Origin: Lottia gigantea
Lineage: Eukaryota > Mollusca > Gastropoda > Lottiidae
Reading direction: 5' to 3'
Length of the DNA: 64,000 bases
NCBI RefSeq assembly: GCF_000327385.1
Contig: NW_008710049.1
Coordinates: 2,049,079-2,113,078 of the forward strand
Shown here: piece by piece, positions 47,759 through 61,300 of the stretch
How the letters are laid out: each line of letters begins with the position of its first letter
Position numbering within the stretch: the stretch's first letter is position 1
Program-made: the position numbers and the translations under genes
The notes under the pieces: generated by a model
Told to the model about the DNA's origin: nothing
What the model saw: the letters and a program-made list of their open reading frames with translations, nothing else
The model's database searches: none

Positions 47759-47834
47759 ATTCATAAGATGTCTTGTGGGCTGTGGGGTATTTTGTGGGCT
47801 GTGGGGTATTTTGTAGGGTTTGGGGTATTTTCCT
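47759..47834. repeat. Short G-rich tandem repeat, ~20 bp unit, 3 copies
   Basis: Copies of GGGCTGTGGGGTATTTTGT follow one another in the region upstream of ETNPPL; the third is slightly diverged. Confidence 0.85.
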
Positions 47835-48674
47835 TGATAGAAATATTGATATGTAGCCACCAGAAAGATTGACTTCCATGACAGGATTTATAATAATAAA
47901 ATAAAATAATTTGCAGTGATTTTGTTTTTGAAACATTAGTTTAAATCACATTTCAGAACACTCATATAGAAGATATCAGAGGTAAAAAAAAAGTTTAAAG
48001 AAATAAATTTTATTAGAAAAAGGATTATGATAGTATCTTGTTAAAAAAAAATATATGATATGAATATAATATAACAACCTAATTTGTAGAATTTGTGTAA
48101 AAATTGTATAACTAACAATAAAATATTTGGAATGTATGAAATTTCAACTTTAATAACAATAGACTATAATAAAATTATTTCATAACAAATTTAATTGATT
48201 TTGATTCGGACTCATTGATCACTAGATTTAATTTTTACAAAAAATATATTGATATTGATTTTGCAATAACAGATTTCAAACTCCAATACGAAAACCAATT
48301 ATCAAAAAAGAAGTTCTGTTTGAAAAATAAGTGTTCAGATTTATTTAAAAAAATATGATTTTGATTTTTAACTATTGCAATACAATAAAATATACATAAA
48401 TATTTGAACAAATTAACAAATAAAAATATATATATTCTAAATTCAACAGAGATATAACAATTTGAAAATGCAACATTTATAGAAAATACACATATTTGAG
48501 ATTCAAAACAAAACAAAAAACAATTTAAATTCAAAAATGTAAAATTGTAATATTTTGGGAAGATGTGACAAAAATAGAAAAAAAAAATGGAAAATTTATC
48601 AAAAAATACAAAATGAGCAATTATGTTAGTGTAAAATATATAATGTAAGTAGAAGATACTGTTAGAGAAGGTAT

Positions 48675-49353
48675 CTATTGTTCAGTTGCTGTATTTATTT
48701 CAGTAGCCTCGGTTGATGGTTCTGTTGGCTCAGCTCTGAAATTGATTCAAAACACAAACAGTTCAGTTTATTTTATTCAGAGTTAGTCTAAGAAGTGATA
48801 AACCAACTGTTTTTCACTGAATATGGCAGGAAAATAGACATTGTCACATGAAAAGGTTTGTAAAAAAGTTCTTACACCATTCCAATTTTCAGAAGGACAT
48901 CTGCAGGTCTGGCAATTTCACTAAAACTAAGCGGAAAGCCTTTAGAAAATATAACTGATAATATAAGGCGCTATTGTGATATTGCTGTCATACTTGGCTT
49001 AGCATTTCTTACACTTCAGGAGCCACAGGCATTAAACTTGGAATTGGAATGATGCAACTAGAAGCTATAAATGGCAGCAATATACATAAAAAGAGAAATT
49101 TAGAGAATTAATTAGAGTTAATTACGGTGCAAAGACAGGGTCATCTACAGGTGGTCTCCGTTGTGGTCCTCTATTTATCGTACTGTCAAAACCCATATTT
49201 ATCTCCCCTAGTTCCTGCACATTTTCATCTGGTGGTAAAAACATACTCATACTCTGGTTCTCATAATCTCTCATATAACTTGGCTGTTCATGGAAATGAG
49301 GTCTGGACATGGCAGCTTGGTACAGTTGGTATCTTTGAAGGTAACCAATATAC
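48675..49353 (-). other. Cytoplasmic tail exons of the cadherin
   Basis: Two exons (49353-49126 and 48735-48675) encode YIGYLQRYQLYQAAMSRP, an acidic middle part (PPDENVQELGEINMGFD), a proline-rich end and the final EPTEPSTEATEINTATEQ. There is no catenin-binding region of the classical cadherin type. The C-terminus is not a usual PDZ ligand. Confidence 0.8.
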
Positions 49354-52300
49354 CTGGACAAATAAACACAAGTCATACAAAAACATGTCAACAAATAGCA
49401 TTTTGCAGAATAATATTGATCATGTTATTTGTTGTAATTTGAGAGCACTATACTAAAACATACCAAACAATAAGATGATCTATTGTCCTTGTTTAGATTA
49501 TAACCAGACTGCTAAAAATGGCTGGATTGACACCAATTTTATTAAAATTAGATTACAATTTTTGTGTCTTTTTTTTCTGATTCTTTTCTATCTAATTGTA
49601 TTGAATTATTTTGTTGTCTGCTAGACTATACAGTGTGGAATTCCCATTCAAAAAATTCCAAATCATTCTGCCAGGATGTAGGTTGTCTACCAGTTCCACA
49701 TAATGTCAGAAAAAAAGACAACTCACTTTTTCCATTTAGTATTGAATAAAATAACAGCACCAATTCCAAACACAATAATGACACCAGCTATAGCTATCAA
49801 ACCTATCCATGGGTTATCCTGCCACCATACATGTGATTTCTGTTTAGTAAATGCCACTCTATTTCGTACAAATCTATCAGAGTATCCAGTGATAACTGTT
49901 TCATCAATAGGTTTTTTAACACTTTCAACCTTCAATCCCTGTATATTACTTAGTTTATCTAATATATCTCTTGATTCATCAGTATCTTCTGCTGTTAAAC
50001 TGGAATGCAAAGAATACAGGTGAAATAAAAAACTTTACACTTTAAAGTCTGGTGACCTTGAATACGTAATCTTTCCTTTGTAGTCGATCAAGAAAATGGG
50101 TACAGATTATCTTGGAAAGATCAGTAACCAGACCAGACCAAGGACCATCTGGTAAACAGGTTCTTTGTGAACCTAAGTTGTTATCTTTGTTCTTTCTTTC
50201 TATCATTTCAGATACAATGTTTTTTAACATTTTGTATAATTGAAGTTTCTGGACAATCCTATATTGACAATATGAACTTAAAAATCAACAAATAGATATT
50301 CTACTTACATTTTAAGATTAGCGTTATCATAGAGTACTAAATCATCACTTCTAGCTACCACTAGTACAATATCAGTACTGAAAATATCACATTAATATAT
50401 AACTGCTGGTTTTTTTTTTGTTATATAAAATGCATTAGATGTATTATCTAGTTCAATCTATCTGTTTCCTTCTGATATCAAATGTACCCAGTAAAAATCA
50501 TAGTTTAACAATAGGCACTCACATTTGTATCATGTAAGTTACAGAAGCCACATCTTCACAGTGTTATGCCATTACAAACTTTGTTTTATACCTTGACTGC
50601 AATTTACAGACACACTGTAAACATTATGACTTATTATACTTCCTGTTTAGGATTCTGAATTACTTTATTCCCTATTGTAGTCTAGGTATAAGTTTGTAAT
50701 AGCTTGACATTGTGAAGATGCAGAAATATACAAATCAAAAGATTACAATAGCACACTATTTACCTTTCATAGTCTACATCTACTTCATTTGCAGAAGTCA
50801 AAAATTCTCTAGGTTGTACTTTCTCAACAAATACAAATGCATTTAAAGCTTCTTGCATAGTTGTTATCATTTCATCTAACTGTTCTTGAACCACAGTAGG
50901 TGCTTTATTCATGACTGTAAAAACAAACCGATTTTTACTCTCAATCAAATTCACCTGAAATATAAAAAAAAAATTCAACTTAATTTTAAATTTCCATTAA
51001 TTAGGGCATGGCAATTTATTAAGGCTAGAATAGAGCACAAAACACGTGATCAATTCATGTTAAAAGTTTAAATTTAGAGATAATTTCATACAGCATCAGT
51101 AAGATCTAAGGGAAGATTGTCTTTTGCAATTGGGTGTCTAATAAAAAATATCCTTTTTCCAATTTTGTAGGAAATACTCAGGAAAATAACTACAAAAATT
51201 CATAGCATGATAATTTTCAAGAATCCTGGTCTTTTTGAATGATAAAATCATTATTGAAACCATCTGAAATATCTTAGGCTATGCTCGTATCCTGTGCAGA
51301 TATGAGCAAAAGGCAGAAATCTTACCACAACTAAAACAGTTGAGGAACGAGAGAGGCTGGCATTAACTGGTTTATCTCTGGCTATAACGTTAAATCTATA
51401 CTGTCGATTATTTGGTGCATTGACAAAATGACGGGTTGTGATCAATGTTCCATCTGTAGGATTAACTGATAATGGCATTCCTTCTGTTGACACCATTTCA
51501 TATTCTATTTCACCATTTGGACCACTATCTCCATCCATTGCCTATAGTTAATAAATCATATCTTGAACATTATTATCAAAATATTCGAGCAAGTCATCAT
51601 ATCCATATTGTTAGTAGTTTTGATAAATAATCAAAGGATTGTATGAGGAGAAATATTTTCATATCACTTCTAATGAAACATATTGCCTATTATCAAGTCA
51701 TAGTAGAGTCATGCAGAGTTAAGCAAGACATGACTGTTCTATATGTCTGTCGATTTTAAAACAATGTGACACCAATATTACCTGGAGTTCACCAATCTTA
51801 GTAAACGGTTTGGTAAAATAGTCCACAGCTAGTAGTATAACACGTCTATCAGCGACTACTGATGGTGGTTTGGTTACATTAAAGGTTGGTGTTTCATCAT
51901 TGACATCATTCACCGTGACAATAACATTCACTATTTCCCATGTATTGGGATCTGAAAATCAAGTTTCAACTTTAAAAGAAACATCTAATATTTTTGAATT
52001 TGATTTTTACCTGCATTTTCAACACACATCTGGATTGTAAATCCATTTTAAAAGGACAATTTTACATTGAGAAATATCATACTTAAAATGAATTGTAAGA
52101 TTGACCTTCAGCTTAGTAAGTATGGGTTTATAGAGGCGACTCACATAAAATCATTATAGATAAATAGAATATACTTACTAATAATAACATCACGTTTAGT
52201 AATGGGTGCAAATCGTATACCAACTGATACATTATATTTAGATACTGTTTCTCTATCCAGATTTCTGGTCAGATATAAATTACAAGCTGTATTCTGTTGA

Positions 52301-55300
52301 TTTGGTCGTACTAAGAAGGGACTATTAGGGTAGTTCTCAATACCATTAATAGTAAGTATAACACATTGTATTGACTGCTTATTATTATTAGCTATTTCTA
52401 TTGTAGTTAGTAGAGGATAATCATCAGGATTGGTAGATACAGCTATTGTCTCAGGAACTTCAACACTGAAATATAATTCCAAAATATTGGTATTAATTGA
52501 ATGCGAATTGGTAATCTATTATTTCCAAACCTTTTGATTCATAGATCATTATAATGTATGGGGCTAAGAAGTAATCAATATGCCGCAAAAACAATCATAA
52601 CAAAATATGTAAATAATTTGTCCAAAATTGCAAAATAGATTGTTCCAATGAAAGTGACCATTAAAGCTTCAACACTTTTCTTGTGAATTAGAATTCTGTC
52701 TAGTGAGACACAGGTTTTAAAAACACTGAAGGATGCTGTAATATGGAATAACTTACAATTTGATTGGTTGTATAAAACCAAGTTTATTAGCTGGAAGTTT
52801 GACTGGTACCACACTGATTGTTACTGGCACTCTACTACTTAATGGAGCCCAACTCCTATCAGTTGCCACAATATAAAACTGAAAATGAAATTAAAAGAAG
52901 TTTAGCCTATATTCTAACTCCCTATTTTCAACTGTCCTAGTAAACTTGTGTACAACAGCATGTAATGAGCTCAGTAAGCTTGTACTATTCATAGATCAAC
53001 AATGTAATGTGATACTGCTTAAATTGAAAAGATCAACAATCAAATCCACCAATGAATGGTTTACAATACATTATATGTATAGATAGTAATAATATGTTTT
53101 TTACCTGAAATTCTGACTGATCTATATTCAATAAACTATCTTTTACATATACTATACCATTCTCATTTACACCAAAATATTGATTAGCTTTAGCATCATT
53201 TGGATCAATATAATAATCAAACAGAGCATTTAGGGTCTGAAAAAGGAAAGAAATTTAAATTGTCAATTATATATTGTTCTTAAATATTATTAGCTATAAA
53301 ATGTTGATATTTTCGTTAAATTTTCAATTCATTTTGATGCAAAGGACAGAAAATTTTACCACTATAACTTATTCAATTTGCTAATATATCAGTTGCCTCT
53401 TGCTGAACCTTCAAAAATATTTGTTTGAACCTGAACCTTCAAAAATATTTGTTTGAACGGATCTGTTAGACTCAAAGAAGTGGTTGCCTAGCAAGATACG
53501 CCTACTTTCTTGATACATTTTCTGTATATCATGGGCAGTCACCTATCTGTGTCAAATCATACCAAAAATTTAATTTGTGCAAGATATTGTTGATTTAAAC
53601 AAACACACATTATTCAATAAAATTCTGACATAAACTGTCACCTCTAACGCTAACAAATTTTGATGCGTTTTTACTAAGTCATGGGCAATGATCGAAAAAT
53701 TGTCAAATTTAATCTTGACTAAGATCTTATCATTATAAATGATCATACCAAATTTCATTCAAATCAGATGAAAACTGTAGTCTCTATCGCGTTCACAAGC
53801 CAATTGTGGACAGACGGACGGATAGGCCGATGTGGGCGAATAAAAATTCATTGTAAACGATTGTCGTCTGTTTCTCAAAGAGTCTTACAATCATTTTATT
53901 TAATTCCATATTAAAATTCAGACAAAATGTAAGGATATTTTGAGAAACTAGACCTATAATTACTGCTATCAAATTTTTACTAAAAAAAAAAAGAATATAA
54001 AACTTACATCTCGATTGAGGGGAACATTTCTATCCTCATCGAAAGCAGAAACGTTGAAAATGACTCGACCAATCTGCCATGTTGTATCTACTGTTCCATT
54101 ATAGTTTAAAGCAGCAAATCTTGGTGGGTTGATATTACGTACTAATGTTATTAACATTGTTCCTATGTCAGATTTAGGTGGCACAGCTTGATCTCGTACA
54201 CGTAACGTCAACTATAATCAAAAAATATATTCATTTTCATGAAGCTGCTTCTCACTACTTCCGAATGCAGGTGGTAAAACTACATACTTTCACCAAGTTG
54301 CATGAAAATCATTGCAAACTATTAAGGCTTTCCATCTGAATTTTTAACACACTTAAATAATATTTGAATATCGAATGTAAAGATTTTGTCAGTATAAACC
54401 TACATTATAGTTACTTGGTACACCTTCATTAATCAAAGCCTGTGCTATATAAACGTCACCAGTTGTAGGACTCTGAACGAAATAGTCACGTAGATTGAAG
54501 TTGAATGGATTACTATTGCTGGTTGTAATACTTAAAATATCATATGTTAAGTTACCACTTGGTGTCTAAAAATAACAAAGAAATCTCATCAAGTTCAGAA
54601 TCTCATCAAGTTCAGTATCTCATCAAATTCAGAACCTCATGCAGTTCAGCATCTCATCAAATTCAGAATCTCATCAAGTTCAGCGTCTCATCAAATTCAG
54701 AATCTCATCAAGTTCAGCGTCTCATCATATATATGCTATATGAGTGGTCTGTGAAAAGACTGTAACTGAGTGACGCTTAATAATCTCATTTGCTTGGAGC
54801 TCAAGGTACATGATGATTTATAAAACGATACTAAATGTTAAGATTTTCTATTCTGTCTTTAATGTAAACAAAGTCATATAACTTTTGAATATAACTCACA
54901 AGTAAAAGCCATTGTCAAATTGACGGCAAACAGTGAAAACAACATCCCTGTTTATTGTTATTTAACTTACATCTATAGGATCTGCATCAGTAGCGTTAAC
55001 TTGAGCTATTTTGTCCAAAACTCTTCTGTATTCTGATATGGTTATATTGATTGGGTTGATAGTAAACCTTGGAGCATTGGGATTTCGTGTTACATAGATA
55101 TACACTTGTGATATCTGACTGCGTGGAATGGAGGATTGACGCGGTACATCAGATGCTTGTACATTTAACTGAAAAACAGTGAAAACATCATTATGGTTAT
55201 GTAATTCTTTAATATTTAATAGAAATAGAGTCTAAGATGCTCAATGAAAAATGTCTGTTAAATGATTGATAAAGTAATAAACTGTTTTTTGTTTATTATA

Positions 55301-58300
55301 TCTAGTTCAATTATAAAATATCTATAAAATAAGAAATTTTTTACTTGTATTGAAGGATCAAAATAAAAGAAGTTAATGAAAACATACTGGTCAACATGCT
55401 GAAACATACGACCTAGAAAGAATATTATACATATCAATTTGATTCATTATTATAAATACATTACCAGATAAAAAGGGGAGCTGTCTAAAGTTAATCTGGT
55501 TTTAATAGATATTTCACCACTGGTTCTATCAATATTAAAATATAAAGATCCTGGTAGAGATTCCAATATAGAATATTCTATTGGTTCCTGTAACATACAA
55601 TATAACAAATATTAACATCAATATATAACTTGTATTATATTTACAATCTATGCACCTTTACAATTCAGTAATACATCTAATACGTTATTATCTATAAATA
55701 ATATTAAGATTCTTATTTCTGTCTACTAGCAGGTCTTGAACTGGGTATCTTGATCATTTAGAAACAATTATATAGAGGATTTATTCAAGGTCATCATCAG
55801 ATGATTTTACCAAAAAAATATTATTTTACCAGAAATCCCCTTGATCACTTTAATTAATCAGGCAAATAACTCAGAGATAAGTTAAATCAAATCTGATAAA
55901 AATGCCATGCTTAATGTAACTAAAAAAACTAGATCATTTAATAAGGTATTGTATATGGATATCTGTAAACATTATAAATTATAATTATAATAACAACAAT
56001 ATACAGGATATATTTAAAGGAATGGTATCACTTTGAATCCAAAACGTTTGATTCTCTTGTCTTGGTCAATTATCTATATTCATCAGTGGACTTACTGGGT
56101 GTTATAAATATACAACAGTATCCCTGTATAATCAGATAAATCCATAAAATTTACACAGTTCGAGACATTACTTTTATGTTCATTCTAAGAGGTAATATTC
56201 CTTAAAATATCCTATTTAGCAATCAGCTTATTACTTACATTGGTTGCTTCAGTAGCTGTTACTGTTAAAACAACAGAATTTATTGGTCTGTTTTCATTGA
56301 TAGTTATATTATAATCACGTTCAAATACTGGTCCAGCTCTGTTACGATTCACATTGACTGTCACTAAAACAGACGCTGATTTTCTTTCTATTCCAAAATC
56401 AGTAGCAGTAACAAATACCTAAATAAAATCAGATAATAATTATAATCATTTTTTCTGATGACTGATGTTGCATCTAAAATAGAGATTTTATAAAACAAAA
56501 CTAGTGAGAAGTTTGAAACTTTGACAAAAAAGTTTGGCGACTTGTGTAGTCAGAAACAGCAGCCATTTTTAGGGGATCTTCTGCAGCTCCAAAGGATTGG
56601 ATTTAGTTGCTTTATTACATCCAATCCACCACATCTGTAGACCTACATCCACTACATCATGATTGTGGTCACATTAAAATTCAACAAATTTCAACCACCA
56701 GGAAAGGTGCTACGAAAATGGATTGAAATCAGAAATTACTTTCAAAAAAATAATTAGCCAACTTATTACTTTATGTTTAATAGATTAGCAGAGATTCTGG
56801 CTTTCAGTCATCAAAATATTTTGCTCTAAAATTCTTAAAATTCAGTAACAACAAAACTTACATAATATACAGTTTCACTGTTAGAAGTCAGAACTCGTTT
56901 CACAGATAAAACACCATTATCAGGATTAACATAGAAATAGGAGGATGTTGGTTCTGTCGTTAGAGAACTGATAGAATATTCTATTCTTCCATTATCACCC
57001 TAAAATACAAATTCATATGGATCTAAAAAACAATTGATATATTGAGCACTATTTTAACAGTGAAAATATTTTATTATTGTATATTTAAAACACATAGACT
57101 CAAACTGTTTGTTTTCTTTTTATCAAATATTTAATGCCCTTTCCATGGCTATGATATCATAAGACATGGTATATTCCTATGCATACAATTGTTATGAGTG
57201 AAAGTCTGGTGACCTTTCCTCATTATTGCAGTCAAAACATCTGTCAATGGGTACAAATAATCAAGGAAAGATCAATGCCATGTGGTTTGGCCAAGAACGA
57301 GCTGGTAGATAGTTTCCTTGTGATCCTAGTTGTGTTTTTCAATATGTATTTTTTGTTTCTTTTAGAGAAACATGTAATTGTGCAGACTGAAACAGATGTC
57401 AAGTTGACAAACCCAGTTACAAAATGACACCAGTTGTTCTGATAGGAAATCACATGAACACAGTACCAATTTTCAGGGTAGGGTATGTAATCATTATCAA
57501 GATTGGTAAGTTATAATAAATGAATACAGACTTACACTATCATCATCTGTAGCATTCACATTAGCTATTGCTACACCAAGCATTTGGCTCTCATCAATGG
57601 TTATAGTAATATTATCATGTAAGAATCTTGGTGTGTTTCTATTTCTGATAACTGTGACACGTACAATTGCTGTAGCTTGAATATTACTATTGCTTAATCT
57701 GTATCCTCTTACACGAATCTAAATAATAAAATCATAACATAGTCTTTATTCTGTATCCTGTAACGCGTATCTAAATAATAACAATACACATTAACATGGT
57801 CTGTATCCTCCAACACATATCTAAATAATAAATAATAACAATACACATAACAATACACATTAACATGGTCTGTATCCTCCAACACGTATCTAAATAATAA
57901 CAATACACATTACCATGGTCTGTATCCTTCAACACGTATCTAAATAATAACAATACACATTACCATGGTCTGTATCCTCCAACACGTATCTAAATAATAA
58001 CAATACACATTACCATGATCTGTATCCTTCAACACGTATCTAAATAATAACAATACACATTACCATGGTCTGTATCCTCCAACACGTATCTAAATAATAA
58101 CAATACACATTACCATGGTCTGTATCCTCCAACACGTATCTAAATAATAACAATACACATTAACATGGTCTGTATCCTCCAACACGTATCTAAATAATAA
58201 CAATACACATTACCATGGTCTGTATCCTCCAACACATCATTAGAATAAAGTTTGTATCATTTAACATAGGAAATGTATTGTTACATTTCAAATAAAGTTA

Positions 58301-61300
58301 GCTTCATTTTATTAACGATTGAGTATCTAAAACATGTGTAGACAATATGAGATGCGCTCCCATAACTTAGAATACCTACCAAGTAAGAGTTTTCAGTTGT
58401 TGTTAAAAGAGATTTAGTGAGACGTATTTGTGCTGTATCTTTATCAATAGTAAACACTTCTGCTGCATTATCACCTCCAGTTATTTCAAATACTAGTTTT
58501 TCCTACAAACACAAAAGAAATCACTTAAGAGAAATTTAAGTTTTAGGAAGAAAACACAATGTTGTTAATTGTTTCAACTAACAAAGCTTTCTGTAAATTT
58601 TTTAAATATTGAAACATATAATTTCTTTTCTGCAGTCAAATGTAAAATTACAGGATAAGGCCTTATGAAAATATGTAATATTCAAACATTCATATAAAAG
58701 ATTTAAACTTCAAATAAAGCCATGGACATAAAAAAAACATATCAAACTTTAGCTGATAAAGGTGTCAAAACAAAAATCACTGACTAATATAATAATATTT
58801 ATTGTTAAAAGACCATTACATGTAAGTCTCAACAGTTTGTACAGTTCATAAAAACAAATAAAACTCACATTTAAAGGATCTTGTGGTTGTAATGCAGGTT
58901 GTAAGAAGGTATTAATGACGGTATTATCATCTAGTGTTACACTGATATCCTCATCAATAAAACTAGGGAATCCAGCTCGTAAAATTCTAATATTAACTGG
59001 AGCCTCGACATTTTTACTTGGTGTACCTCTATCTTCTACTCTGACAGTAAACTATAATATTAAAAGAAATATGTATACACTAAACACTCTTGCTTGTAGA
59101 CATTGAAGACAAAATGCCCCTTATTGTACACTGAATAACATTACCTGAACGACTTTACTCTCTGATGGATAGAAGACCAAATAAATTCGTGCGATGCACA
59201 ACGAAAATTTTATATAATTTGATATACAAATCTTCATGTATTGATCCCTGGCTCATGAGAAAAAAATACAAGAACAACTTACTGTATAGCTATCTTTAGA
59301 CAATGTACGTAGATCAAAACGAGATCTTATAGCACCATTTCCATCAATTCTGAATGATGTAGAATCTTCTCCAATCAATATATATAGAAGTTGTGAATGT
59401 AGTGTACCCTACAAAATATAATAATCATTATTCATTATTAGTCATTACCATTCTGTTACAATAACTTCACAACTTTACTTGTCAAACAATGGTGGCACTG
59501 GAATGGAGAATTCAGAAAAGGTTCTGTCTGTTCCAATTCTGCCCTCAATTACTAGGTGACTAGATTGTCACTATTTTCATGATTCTCTCTGTCTCACCAA
59601 GATACAAAGAAAATGAATTGCTTTTCACTCTTCAGCTTATGAAGTATTGAATTGGAACTTGACATACTGGGTGTGCAATGATGGAAACTTTGTCTGAACA
59701 GCTGCGATAACTCTTGATGTAGCAAGTGTCTAACAAGTGACTAACTAGTTGTGCCACCATTGTTTTACAGTAACTAATATATCAAGTTATGGTTGATATT
59801 TTTACCTGTGTATCTGAATCTGTAGCATTGACATCAATCAAGATATCATTAATAGGTCTGGTCTCTGATACCTCCACTGTATAGTCACCATTATCAATAA
59901 ATCTTGGTTGACCATCATTCATTAAAACAGTAACTGTAACTCTTGCTTCCTGTGATCTTCGTCTTGGAGTGCCTATATCTTCTGCTATAACATTGAACTG
60001 AAAAAAAAAAACCAATGATCTGTTACAAATTTTAATTATTTATCTGTGAATACAACCTTTACTAATTGTGCAGATTGTCCAGAAACTGACAGAGAACCAT
60101 TGACGTCATTGGAAATGGTGTGAAACTTTCAATTGAAGAAGAGTTCAAGTCTATGGAACCTTGTATACATTAATCCAACATGTTACTCATAGTTTTATCT
60201 TAAAGTTTGTTGAAGAAGGACAGATATTTTATTACAGTTTCAATTTACCATGATTATTGAATAAAGTTTGTTTGTATATTGGTAGTAATGTTATTGTTAT
60301 CCTCTAGGAATAATATTGTGATTTAATTAATGTGTAACAGTGAATACAGAACAGGGATTTACACGATTTATATTGAATTTTTCAGGTATCGCATCATTGA
60401 ACCTATACATCATAATGTTTGCAGATTGTTCAGTGTTCATTTTCAACAAACCTGGAATTGCCTTCTCTGTTGAGGATCTTCTGTAAGCCTTTTCTTGATA
60501 AAAACTACACCTGTTGCAGGATAAACTCCAATAAAACCATCAGTTGAGGAATCACTGGTTAAACTATAGACAATACTGCTCTCTTGTACCTACAAATATA
60601 CAATATATTAGTTTACTGTGGTCTGAAAATATCAAGTATTATAGATGTAGATCAATGTTATAATATACGATACAGAATATATCTATAAATAATAAAGAGT
60701 TCAATATATATAAAGTAAAATATCGTTTACCTAGGAGGCTTTTAAAAATATAGGATGATATTGAATTTTTACTTTGTGGACAGAATTCACAAGCAGTTAG
60801 ATGTCTAATAGGTAAAAAAGAAATATCAACAGCTCTGCAATGAGCACAGACATAGTTTTTAATTAATTGAAAATAAAGGAAAATACACAATTACTAGAGG
60901 GTCATTCTGTTAAGCCATTCTAAAGGTTGCAAAAATTCAAATTGAAAATACATGTTAGATAATTGACATGAAATATAAATAAATTAAAATGAAACTAACT
61001 GTAGTGTCACTATCTGTTGCAATCAATTGAAGAATACTGTAGCCAAGTGGTTCATAATTATGCACAGAAGCGGAATAAGGTGTGCCACTAAATACAGGAT
61101 CATACAGGTTATAATTAACAACAAGTTGAACAATAACAGATGATAATATACTTGGTGTGTTCACCTCATAACAGGAAATTTGTAACTGAAAAAATAATTT
61201 TATGATCATTGTATAAATTGTGGAACAAGTTCAAATATGCTCACTTTGGCATACTGTTAGTGAAACAAGTGTCTCTCTAACTTGATCAGCATATTATTGG

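Larger units (their letters stand above)
45467..48674. other. Intergenic: ETNPPL upstream region and cadherin 3' UTR
   Basis: The part near 45467-45900 should contain the ETNPPL promoter. It has CRE-like TGACGTAG (about 45786) and the palindromic E-box TCACGTGA (45829-45836). A 344-bp MITE sits at 46256-46599, and a remnant of the same family begins near 47056. A short GT-rich tandem repeat lies at 47759-47834. About 47940-48674 is extremely AT-rich and is probably the cadherin 3' UTR. Confidence 0.6.

Noticed and set aside
48235-48534. 99-codon minus-strand ORF rich in F, I and N
   Set aside because: Composition is that of random AT-rich DNA in the probable cadherin 3' UTR.
57709-57953. Two minus-strand ORFs of 60-64 codons with repeated YCYYLDTCWRIQ peptides
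   Set aside because: They are by-products of the 50 bp minisatellite.
57719-58247. Regular 50 bp periodicity as a CRISPR array
   Set aside because: Whole units are repeated with no unique spacers, in animal intron sequence.
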